Positions 16,254 to 24,039 of a stretch of DNA of 64,000 nt are shown here, one piece after another. The stretch comes from Dictyoglomus thermophilum H-6-12 (GTDB taxonomy: Bacteria > Dictyoglomota > Dictyoglomia > Dictyoglomales > Dictyoglomaceae). Both the position numbers and the translations under genes were made by a program. Position 1 is the stretch's first letter; each line of letters starts with the position of its first letter. The stretch lies in the NCBI RefSeq assembly GCF_000020965.1, contig NC_011297.1, forward strand, positions 1,770,525-1,834,524. Direction: 5' to 3'. The notes below the pieces were generated by a model that ran no database searches, was not told where the DNA came from, and was given only the letters and a program-made list of their open reading frames with translations.

Positions 16254-16454
16254 TTACCAAGCTGCTACACCTGCTACACCACCAACAGCAAAAACAGTAT
16301 AACCTGCTGTTGCTGCAATCCCTGTAATTGCAACTTCGAAATCAGGGGCAGGTGAAATAACACACCCTCCACATCCTTGACAAGTCGTACATGCCGAATT
16401 AGGTCTACACCCTGCACATGCAGCACATGCAGCACATGCTGAACAATAAGGCAT
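16254..16454 (-). CDS. Nine-cysteine subtilosin-like sactipeptide precursor
   Basis: A 66-aa peptide with ATG 16454, preceded by AGGAAAAGAG and by an in-frame TAG four codons upstream, so no longer leader is possible. Cys lie at 4, 7, 10, 13, 16, 22, 25, 28 and 31: five in CxxC rhythm, a five-residue break (RPNSA), then four more. Next comes SPAPDFEVAITG, which matches GPIPDFEIAGATG of mature subtilosin A; CTTC..C likewise matches its CATC..C. The tail is Gly/Ala/Val-rich with Thr, Tyr and Phe acceptor candidates and ends in Trp. Only three residues precede the first Cys, against an 8-residue leader in SboA. Predicted thioether-crosslinked peptide, modified by the radical SAM enzymes downstream. 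Confidence 0.85.
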   Translation of the reverse strand: MPYCSACAACAACAGCRPNSACTTCQGCGGCVISPAPDFEVAITGIAATAGYTVFAVGGVAGVAAW

Positions 16455-16880
16455 TCTCTTTTCCTACCTTCTTATTACATGTATTTCGTTTTAGGAGAAT
16501 CCTTATATAAATTAAGTATATTAAACATTCTCTCCCTTATTTTCTTTTTATCTTCACTTTACCTCAACGCATATGACTTTCAAATTTGTCACACTTAGGA
16601 ATATTGATAAAATCTTAATTTTAAAAGACCAAAATTTTTATGTTTTTAAATTTTTTATTTTTCAACCTTTCTACAGTTATTTCGAATTTAATCAAATATT
16701 CAAATGCTGTCATTTTTGTAATTTATTTTGAAATAATGAAATACAATAATTTAGAATCATAAATTTCTTGCGAAGTAAAGATTCTGAGAAAAGAACCTTA
16801 GAAATACTTTGAGGGATAAAGAAGAATCAGAGATGTAATGTTATAATTGAAACAGGAAAGGAGTATAAAGAGGTGAGAGT
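16455..16880. other. Intergenic region between the sactipeptide operon and a toxin-antitoxin module
   Basis: A divergent, non-coding and very AT-rich region. It must hold the minus-strand promoter for the peptide operon. A TATACT near 16516 on the minus strand is a possible -10, without a good -35. On the plus strand the extended -10 of the following MNT gene is at 16839-16847. No ORF or strong fold seen. Confidence 0.4.
16839..16847 (+). promoter_or_regulatory. Extended -10 promoter of the third MNT/HEPN module
   Basis: TGTTATAAT, a perfect extended -10. Unlike copies 1 and 2 it is followed by a normal leader with a Shine-Dalgarno (GAGGTGAG) before the ATG at 16881. Confidence 0.6.
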
Positions 16881-17183
16881 ATGAAAAAAGAGGAGATTAT
16901 TGAGAAATTAAAAGAAAACAGAGAAAAGATAAAAAGTTTCGGAGTAAAAAAGTTAGGAATATTTGGATCAGTAGTGAGAGGAGAGCTAAGAGAGGATAGT
17001 GATATTGATTTTGTTGTAGAATTTGAAAGAGGCAAGGCAACTTTCAAAAATGTTGCAGGACTTATAGACTTTCTTGAAGAATTATTTGGAAGAGAGATAG
17101 ATATTTTAACTCCTGATGGTATTGAAAATATAAGGATAAAGCATATAAAAGAAGAGATAAAAAGAGAGATTGAATATGTCTAA
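16881..17183 (+). CDS. MNT nucleotidyltransferase antitoxin (third module)
   Basis: A 100-aa minimal nucleotidyltransferase with FGSVVRGELREDSDIDF: Gly29-Ser30, Asp41 and Asp43, and a third Asp in REIDILT near residue 74. It is of a different, shorter subfamily from the modules at 4.2 and 9.8 kb. It has a good Shine-Dalgarno and overlaps the HEPN gene by 8 nt. The expected function is AMPylation and inhibition of the partner toxin. Confidence 0.85.
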   Translation: MKKEEIIEKLKENREKIKSFGVKKLGIFGSVVRGELREDSDIDFVVEFERGKATFKNVAGLIDFLEELFGREIDILTPDGIENIRIKHIKEEIKREIEYV

Positions 17184-17484
17184 ACGTGGAGATAGAGAGT
17201 TCTTAATAGATATGCTTATTGCGTGCGAGAAGATAATAAAATACACAAAGAATCTATCTTACAAGGATTTTCAAAATAATGATATGATTATTGATGCTGT
17301 TGTAAGGAATATTGAAATTTTAGGGGAAGCCTCTAAGAATATCTCTAAAGAATTGAAAGAAAGATATAAAGAAGTTGGGTGGCGAGAGATATCAAAAACG
17401 AGAGATAAAATAATTCATTTTTATTTTGGTGTTGATTTGAGCATAGCAAAGGACCCTCTTTTTAGCTTATTCCTTATTTATTGA
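17176..17484 (+). CDS. HepT-like HEPN toxin, C-terminus shortened (third module)
   Basis: About 102 aa from ATG 17176, which overlaps the MNT stop and is preferred over the TTG at 17170. The DUF86/HepT core EILGEASKNIS and the RX4HXY site (Arg76, His81, Tyr83 in RDKIIHFYFGVD) are intact. Family members normally continue as DL..VW..V..DLP.L; here the sequence switches to AKDPLFSLFLIY and stops. The last helix therefore looks replaced or truncated. It may still fold, but activity is doubtful. Confidence 0.75.
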   Translation: MSKRGDREFLIDMLIACEKIIKYTKNLSYKDFQNNDMIIDAVVRNIEILGEASKNISKELKERYKEVGWREISKTRDKIIHFYFGVDLSIAKDPLFSLFLIY

Positions 17485-17547
17485 CCAACTTTATCTTTCA
17501 TATTAAATAAGTTTTATAATGAAACAATTTTTATTATGGAGGGTTTT

Positions 17548-20500
17548 ATGAATCCCAAAATTAAATATGAGGTGGATAAAGAGAAAGATTTGACTTTTAA
17601 TATTTACAATTACAACCATGCCTTCCCCTTTTCCAGCTTCCTTCCCGGGATATCTGGGATTATGGGAATACCTATGTGGTGCTTTTATGTAAATAGGGGG
17701 CAATGTATTACAAGTTTTGGGTTTGAGAGTAAAGATGGTGCTATACTTGAGTTTCATCCTGCCAACAAAGCCTATAAACTTACCCCCATATATGGTTTTA
17801 GGACCTTTATAAAAATTGACAATGTTTTTTATGAGCCCTTTAGAGAATCTCCCGAAAACGAAATTTTTGAAAGAGAGAATTATATGAGTATAACTCCTTA
17901 TGACCTTACCATATCTGAGACAAACAAAAACCTTAATATTTCCTGTAAAGTAAATTATTTTACTCTTCCCAACGAGCCTGTAGGAGCATTAATAAGGGTT
18001 CTCACTATAAAAAATCATGGAAAAAACAAAATAAACCTTGAAATTATTGATGGAATACCTCAATTTCTACCCTATGGACTTACCAATGAAGTTATGAAAA
18101 ACATGTCCAGAACCATTGAGGCATGGTATAGGGTAGATAATTTAGAAAATAATGTACCTTTTTACAGGCTTTATACAACCTTTCAGGATATAACCGAAGT
18201 AAAGGTAATAAAAGAAGGCCATTTTTATTTTGCTTTCTTAGAAGATGAGAAACTTCTTCCTGTAATAATAGATCCTGATCTTATCTTTTATCCTTCCAAT
18301 GATTTTTCTTATCCTTATAAATTTGCAAAGGAAAAATTTACTCTTCCTAAGGCAGTATTTTATGGAAATAGAACTCCTTCTGCTTTCTCCTACACTATAA
18401 TTACACTTTCTCCTGATGAGGAAAGATCCATAATATCTTTTGCAGGAAAGGCAGATTCCTTGGAGAGATTAAATAAAATAGTAAAAGATTATGCTCATAA
18501 AGAATTTGTAGATAAAAAAGCTAAAGAAAATGAGATGCTTATAAAAAGTATAATGGATAATGCCTTTGTACATAGTGCTTCAAAAGAATTTAATTCTTAC
18601 GTAAGGCAAAGTTTTCTTGATAACCTTTTAAGGGGAGGACTTCCTATTACTTTAAACTATAATTCTAAAAAAGATGTAATTTATCTTTTTGGAAGAAAAC
18701 ATGGAGATTTAGAAAGAGACTATAACTTCTTTACCCTTGAAGCCAATTATTTTTCCCAAGGAAATGCCAATTATAGGGATATAAATCAAAATAGGAGAAA
18801 TGATATCTACTTTAATCCTGATGTAGGATATTTCAATATATGGTACTTTATGAATCTCATTCAGCTTGATGGATATAATCCCTTAGTAATAAGAGGAATT
18901 AAATACCTTTTAAAGGAAAATATGGTGGTGGAGTTAAAAAACTGGGTTAAGGAAGAGATAGAAGAGGAATTAAAAGAAATACTTCAAAAGCCTTTCGTTC
19001 CTTCCGAGGTAATAAGAATTCTTGAGAAATATAGTTATGAGCTGAAAAAGGGAGATCTCATTGAATTTATAGCATTCCTACTTACCAACAGTAGAAAAAT
19101 AGAGTTTGCAGAACATGGAGAAGGATATTGGATAGATCATTGGTTTTACAACTTAGATCTTATAGAGAGCTATGAATCCATATTTCCAGACAAAATGGAA
19201 GATCTCCTTTTAAATCAAGAGATTTTCACCTATTATGATAATTCTGAGATTGTACTTCCAAGAGAAGAAAGATATATTCTTACAGAAAACGGAGTACGCC
19301 AATATAGATCTTTAAAAAATGACGAAGAAAAGATATCTCTTATAAAATCAAGGAAGATAGAGCCTAATAAAGTAAGAGCCAAATATGGAAAGGGAGATAT
19401 TTATTATACCTCTTTACTTTCCAAGCTTATTACCCTTGCCACTGTTAAATATTCAACTCTTGATCCCAAAAATATAGGTATAGAGATGGAAGCAGGAAGG
19501 CCTGGCTGGAATGATGCATTAAATGGTCTTCCCGGACTTTTTGGATCATCAGTAAATGAAACTTTTGAACTCAAAAGGCTTTTATTACTTATAAAATCAT
19601 GGATTGAAAAATACAAACTTTACGAAAGAGAAGTAAAAATTCCACAAGAAGTATCAGAACTTTTAAATTCCCTTGTGGAAATAACAAAAGAAAATCTTGA
19701 GGGCAAGATATCAAACTTTGAGTTCTGGGATAAAAGCTCAAGCGTAAGAGAAGAATATAGAGAAAATACTAAATTAGGTATATCAGGCGAAGAAAAATCC
19801 ATAAAACTTTCTGAAATTTTAAATGTTTTAGATCTATTTTTAGAAAAATTAGATAAAGAACTTGAAAAAGCCTTTGATAAAGAAAAGGGACTTTACCATA
19901 CATACTTTTATTATGAACTTGTAGAATATGAGACTCAAGAAAAGAATGGGAAAAAAGTAATAAAGCCAAAGAAATTTGTAAGAAAAGATATGCCTCTTTT
20001 TCTTGAAGGACAAGTACATTATCTCAAAATTGAGAAAGATAAAAACAAAAAGAGAGAAATTATAGAGAGGATAAAACAAAGTGATTTATATGACAAAAAG
20101 CTAAAGATGTACAAAGTTAATGCATCCTTAGATTCTGCCCCCCTTGAAATTGGAAGAATAAAAGCTTTTCTTCCTGGATGGCTTGAAAATGAAAGCATAT
20201 TTCTACATCTTGAATACAAATATCTCCTTGAAATATTAAAAGCAGAAGAATTTGAAAAATTCTATGAAGAAATGAAAAATTGTCTCGTACCCTTTATGAA
20301 TCCAGAAATATATAGAAGAAGCATATTTGAGAATGTATCTTTTATTGTGAGTAGTAGAAATCCTGACCCTAACCTTCATGGAGTAGGATTTTCTGCAAGA
20401 CTTTCTGGAAGTACTGCAGAATTTTACCATATGCTCCTTGTTATGGCTCTTGGGAAAAAACCATTTTATCTTGATGAGAGTAATACTCTCTGCTTTAAGC

Positions 20501-20811
20501 CCCAAACCTCAATACCTGAGTTTTTATTTACCACAAAAGATGAAACTGTAAACTATTATGGTCATGGTAAGAAAGAAGAAATATTTATACCTAAAAATTC
20601 TTTCGTTATAAACTTCCTTAAAAATACCCTTGTTTGTTTTATAAATCCTAAAAGAAAAAATACCTTTGGTGAAGATAGAGCAAAAATTAAAAAATATGTA
20701 CTGTACAGTAATGGAGAAAAAGAAGAAATAGACGGAGAAATTCTTAAAACGCCCTATTCTTATAATTTGAGAGAGGGAGTTTATGAAAAAGTAGAAATTA
20801 TTTTGGAATAA
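17548..20811 (+). CDS. GH94-type glycoside phosphorylase (1,2-beta-oligoglucan phosphorylase-like)
   Basis: A ~1087-aa protein. I start at ATG 17548, five nt after GGAGGG; the in-frame ATG at 17536 lies inside or before that site. The N-terminal half is a large beta-sandwich (FLPGISGIMGIPMW, FYVNRGQ). The C-terminal half is an (alpha/alpha)6 barrel with GRPGWNDALNGLPG, whose Asp656 corresponds to the GH94 general acid. Length and motifs resemble 1,2-beta-oligoglucan phosphorylases, which split beta-glucan with phosphate to release glucose-1-phosphate. There is no signal peptide, so it acts in the cytosol. Substrate assignment is tentative; GH94 membership is firmer. Confidence 0.7.
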   Translation: MNPKIKYEVDKEKDLTFNIYNYNHAFPFSSFLPGISGIMGIPMWCFYVNRGQCITSFGFESKDGAILEFHPANKAYKLTPIYGFRTFIKIDNVFYEPFRESPENEIFERENYMSITPYDLTISETNKNLNISCKVNYFTLPNEPVGALIRVLTIKNHGKNKINLEIIDGIPQFLPYGLTNEVMKNMSRTIEAWYRVDNLENNVPFYRLYTTFQDITEVKVIKEGHFYFAFLEDEKLLPVIIDPDLIFYPSNDFSYPYKFAKEKFTLPKAVFYGNRTPSAFSYTIITLSPDEERSIISFAGKADSLERLNKIVKDYAHKEFVDKKAKENEMLIKSIMDNAFVHSASKEFNSYVRQSFLDNLLRGGLPITLNYNSKKDVIYLFGRKHGDLERDYNFFTLEANYFSQGNANYRDINQNRRNDIYFNPDVGYFNIWYFMNLIQLDGYNPLVIRGIKYLLKENMVVELKNWVKEEIEEELKEILQKPFVPSEVIRILEKYSYELKKGDLIEFIAFLLTNSRKIEFAEHGEGYWIDHWFYNLDLIESYESIFPDKMEDLLLNQEIFTYYDNSEIVLPREERYILTENGVRQYRSLKNDEEKISLIKSRKIEPNKVRAKYGKGDIYYTSLLSKLITLATVKYSTLDPKNIGIEMEAGRPGWNDALNGLPGLFGSSVNETFELKRLLLLIKSWIEKYKLYEREVKIPQEVSELLNSLVEITKENLEGKISNFEFWDKSSSVREEYRENTKLGISGEEKSIKLSEILNVLDLFLEKLDKELEKAFDKEKGLYHTYFYYELVEYETQEKNGKKVIKPKKFVRKDMPLFLEGQVHYLKIEKDKNKKREIIERIKQSDLYDKKLKMYKVNASLDSAPLEIGRIKAFLPGWLENESIFLHLEYKYLLEILKAEEFEKFYEEMKNCLVPFMNPEIYRRSIFENVSFIVSSRNPDPNLHGVGFSARLSGSTAEFYHMLLVMALGKKPFYLDESNTLCFKPQTSIPEFLFTTKDETVNYYGHGKKEEIFIPKNSFVINFLKNTLVCFINPKRKNTFGEDRAKIKKYVLYSNGEKEEIDGEILKTPYSYNLREGVYEKVEIILE

Positions 20812-20838
20812 GATATTAAAGATAAAGATTTTATATTC

Positions 20839-21431
20839 TTATTTTCCCAATTCCTTTTTAATCTCCTCTATTACTTCTTTATTTAAAATTTCCTTTTTTT
20901 ATCTCTTTTGAGAGAAAATATTATAAATACTTTCCCTCCTACTTCTTTTTCAAATCTCTCATGAGTTCTACTTAACCATTCCTTCCATTTATAAATTTCG
21001 GGTGTCTGCTCATAGTTATACAATCTATCCCATTTATCAGGGGCTGGCTTTATCTCAACCTCCAAAATATTCTGTAATTGACCATAAATGGTTTCAATTT
21101 CTGTTCTATAGCCCTCAAAAGTCCTTTTTATTACCAATTCATAAATGTAATTAACACAATCTTCCTCTGTTATATTCTCAATCTCAGATTTCATTACTTC
21201 GGATATTTTTACATATAATTTCCTCCCTAAATCTGTAAGATATTCTGATGAGGATAAATTAATACCTTTCCTCTGCAAAAATTCTCCTAACCTTTTATAA
21301 TAAAATGTTCTCCATTCCTCAACATTTTTAGGATCACACTCCCTAATCCACAAAGCTACAGGTCCAACACTCTCTTTCTTATTTAATCCCCATCTATTTG
21401 TTGCCATATTTAATATCCATTCCTTTGGCAT
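20839..21431 (-). pseudogene. MjaI-like type II restriction endonuclease, decayed
   Basis: ATG 21431 opens 182 codons (stop at 20883) with NRWGLNKKESVGP, RECDPKNVEEWRTFYY and VEIKPAPDKWDRLYN, which I recall as features of the MjaI restriction family. After DRLYN the family normally has a catalytic D..F...Y.G.QIKP stretch; here the sequence jumps to TPEIYKWKEWLSRTHERF, so the catalytic segment appears deleted. Near 20895 a run of seven A shifts the frame; the other frame continues EILNKEVIEEIKKELGK to a stop at 20839. No methyltransferase gene is adjacent. Family assignment is from memory. Confidence 0.5.
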
Positions 21432-21852
21432 CTTCTATCTCCTTCCATATCTCAATGAATTTCTCCTTATATCTGTGTTGAACCAATAAGTCTGGTATAG
21501 CCAAACCTGATTTTATGAGATATGCATTAATAAAGATCTTATTTTTTAAATACACATACGCTTTTATAGAATCTTGCTCTAAGGTTGGAAAATCAAATTT
21601 TAAAATAACTTCTTTACCAAGTACGTATTCTTTTAAGTATTTTAAAGTCTCCTCTCTTTTAATAACTTTTACACCTAAAAATTTAACAATTAGTCCTGTA
21701 TCTAATTTTAAAATCCCTTCATCTATAATTTCTACAACTTTATATGAATTCTCTTCTCCAAATTTAAATTTCTTAGGATCCACCAAAGGCTCTGCGTTTT
21801 GTATTCTTGGAACATAATTGGTTTTAGGTAAAATAATAGTATTAATCAACAA
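21394..21852 (-). CDS. Thermonuclease (SNase)-like domain protein
   Basis: A 152-aa protein. The SNase-like OB fold is suggested by VKFLGVKV, the EYVLGKEVILKFD segment and AYVYLKNKIFINAYLIKSGLA. The last of these matches the D..GR.LAYV......vN..LV..G.A region of staphylococcal nuclease relatives. The usual catalytic Arg/Glu positions are not evident. Its end overlaps the start of the MjaI-like gene by 38 nt, so the two were probably translated together. No signal peptide. Confidence 0.6.
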   Translation of the reverse strand: MLINTIILPKTNYVPRIQNAEPLVDPKKFKFGEENSYKVVEIIDEGILKLDTGLIVKFLGVKVIKREETLKYLKEYVLGKEVILKFDFPTLEQDSIKAYVYLKNKIFINAYLIKSGLAIPDLLVQHRYKEKFIEIWKEIEDAKGMDIKYGNK

Positions 21853-21987
21853 AATACTTCTTTCATTCTTCTAGCATCGCCAATAATAATTTTTCCCTTT
21901 AAAGTCATCTTTTGTCATTTTTTACCGAGTAGAATATATAAAATTCTATCACACCATTTTGAATCATTAAAAGCATCATTATCTTAT

Positions 21988-24039
21988 CTATAATTTAATT
22001 AATCTCCATGCTTCCTCCTCTCTTTTAAAAATAGCACTCACAAGCTCATATTGAGAAAGGCCATCAAGAGATCTTGGATAAGCTCTGATTGTTATATTTT
22101 CTCCTTCAGCTCTATATTCTCTCACCACAAAAACTGTGTTTTCGGAAATCAAATTTTTTAATTTTTCTCTTAATATACTAAGAAGCATTCTTCTTTCAGG
22201 ATTTAAATAAGGAAAAATATCCCGAGGAAGGAGAAAATATTTTTCATTAAGTTTTTTGTAAATCCACTGATGTACGTCTATACTCTCATCTTTATCAGAA
22301 CATAACACATAATAGGGGTTTATTATCTCTTTTACTCTCCAAAAATCATTTTCTTTTGAAAGCAATATACAAAGATAAAAATAGTAATTTTTACCCTCAA
22401 CCTCTATATATGCATAGTTACTTTTTATGCTTAAATATTTGATATCAAGCTCTATATTTATATCCTTAGGAATTTTTACATCTCCTCTTTTATAAAAAAA
22501 GGTTGAATTAATGTATTTCTCTGGAAAATCTTTTAAAGATTCCCTTACAGTGTTTATAATTGCAAGATTTTCAGCAATTTTTATAGGGCCTTCCACAGGT
22601 TTTAGAGAAATTACGGACAAAGGTGGAATTATTCTTATAGAAGAAATTCTATCATTCCATCCCATACTACTTAGATCACTTATTGAGGATGTAATTTCCA
22701 TCTCTTTTCCTTCAAAATGGGTATTTTCATAAACAATTATCTTCCAACCAGAAGGAATCTTTATTGATGATATCCTATCATTAAACTTGTATTGAGAAAG
22801 TTCAGAGTAAAAACCACATATGGCATTGTTAGGCAAGCTATAAGGGAGCTTTAAGAAAGCTCCAGAAAAGTTTTTGTTCTCATAAAATATAGGAAATTCA
22901 AGCAAATCTCTTGGATACTTTAAATTTCTTACAGATGAAATTTTATCACCCATTTTTACTTCCCTTGAATGTAAATCTGAAAAAGTACTCTGCACTAATA
23001 ACCTACTCCCTTTATAATTCTGATCCTCATACACCTCTAATTCCCAAAGAGAAGGAGGCAAGTATATGGATGATACTCTATCATTAAATCCTACTTGAGA
23101 TAAGTCTGGTATATCATTCAAAACAGGAAAATAAAAACCATCGCAGTTTTTATCCTCATAAAATACAGGGTAAAAGAGTTCATCCTTTCTATCCCCCATA
23201 ATCCATACTTTAACATATATCCTTGCTCTCAAATCTCCTTCCCCATTGCTTTTTATAAAAAATCCTGCTGGAATACCCCAAACTTTTGTACCTAAGCTTA
23301 TTGAATAACTCATACTTCTTGGATCAAATTCAAACACAAAATCCTTTCCCGCTCCTGTTCTAATATCCATCTCTTCATCTTTGTGCTGAGAGCCACGCAG
23401 TCCAGAATCGCTTTCAAACATTCTTACTTGTATCCTCACATTCCTATCATCCCACAGAGGCTTTAAAACTCCCCATATAGTATATGGATGACTCTTATCT
23501 ACATACTCAGCCTCAGTATAAGGATAATCAAATTCGTTATTTATAACAAACATAACCCAATAGTCACTCGTCCCCCCTGGCTCTTCATTGTTAATGTTAT
23601 CCCAACCCTCCCCAGTGTCCAAGTCCATTACTTCAGGAACTCTTATTCTCAACCACTTCACAACATTCTCATAATCTAAAGTAGCATTTGCCAAAAATCT
23701 ATAAGCATCAATGATAATACTACTCTCAAGAGGAGCTAAGCTCTGAACCTTAGAATAATTTACCTTTACTATTTCTCCAAAATCACTTCTATTTCTAATT
23801 CCCTCCTCTAATCTCTCAATATTTTGCAACCTTGTAAAGCCCCCTGGATAATCTGCTTCAAACATATTCTTAGCAATTAAGGAATAATTTACAAACCACT
23901 CTATACCTAAAAAGGGATAATCAGAATCGGTCTGAGAAGTTAGACCAATACCAGGAACATTAGGCATATCATCAAAGATTGTATCTAAGCCCCCCATATT
24001 CTGGGAGCCTTCCAAGCACCACCATAAGTACAAAGCCAT
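21988..24039 (-). CDS. Beta-gamma-crystallin-containing C-terminal part of a frameshifted secreted Het-C protein
   Basis: A frame of 683 codons; the true protein sequence probably begins at GLDTIFDD near residue 17, continuing the upstream frame. The middle (about residues 290-490) has four beta-gamma-crystallin motifs ending in NDRVSSI, GDKISSV, NDRISSI and NDRISSI, the (N/D)(N/D)xxSS calcium-binding signature, i.e. two double domains. The C-terminal ~200 residues are unrecognised. Without the frameshift at 24000 this piece lacks a start and a signal peptide. In the joined protein (~950 aa) it would be exported and probably calcium-stabilised. Confidence 0.65.
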   Translation of the reverse strand: MALYLWWCLEGSQNMGGLDTIFDDMPNVPGIGLTSQTDSDYPFLGIEWFVNYSLIAKNMFEADYPGGFTRLQNIERLEEGIRNRSDFGEIVKVNYSKVQSLAPLESSIIIDAYRFLANATLDYENVVKWLRIRVPEVMDLDTGEGWDNINNEEPGGTSDYWVMFVINNEFDYPYTEAEYVDKSHPYTIWGVLKPLWDDRNVRIQVRMFESDSGLRGSQHKDEEMDIRTGAGKDFVFEFDPRSMSYSISLGTKVWGIPAGFFIKSNGEGDLRARIYVKVWIMGDRKDELFYPVFYEDKNCDGFYFPVLNDIPDLSQVGFNDRVSSIYLPPSLWELEVYEDQNYKGSRLLVQSTFSDLHSREVKMGDKISSVRNLKYPRDLLEFPIFYENKNFSGAFLKLPYSLPNNAICGFYSELSQYKFNDRISSIKIPSGWKIIVYENTHFEGKEMEITSSISDLSSMGWNDRISSIRIIPPLSVISLKPVEGPIKIAENLAIINTVRESLKDFPEKYINSTFFYKRGDVKIPKDINIELDIKYLSIKSNYAYIEVEGKNYYFYLCILLSKENDFWRVKEIINPYYVLCSDKDESIDVHQWIYKKLNEKYFLLPRDIFPYLNPERRMLLSILREKLKNLISENTVFVVREYRAEGENITIRAYPRSLDGLSQYELVSAIFKREEEAWRLIKL

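Noticed and set aside
16396-16454. Cys-rich peptide considered as a metallothionein, ferredoxin-like protein or assembly artefact of a repeat
   Set aside because: The PxPDFEVA match to subtilosin and the adjacent AlbA-like enzyme explain it better. The 9-bp repeat is short and in frame. A metal-binding role of the mature product is not excluded.
17481-17520. TTGACC (17481) and TATAAT (17515) as a promoter for the GH94 gene
   Set aside because: The spacer is 28 nt, too long for sigma-70. The TATAAT alone may still act, but with no supporting -35 or TGn I do not call it.
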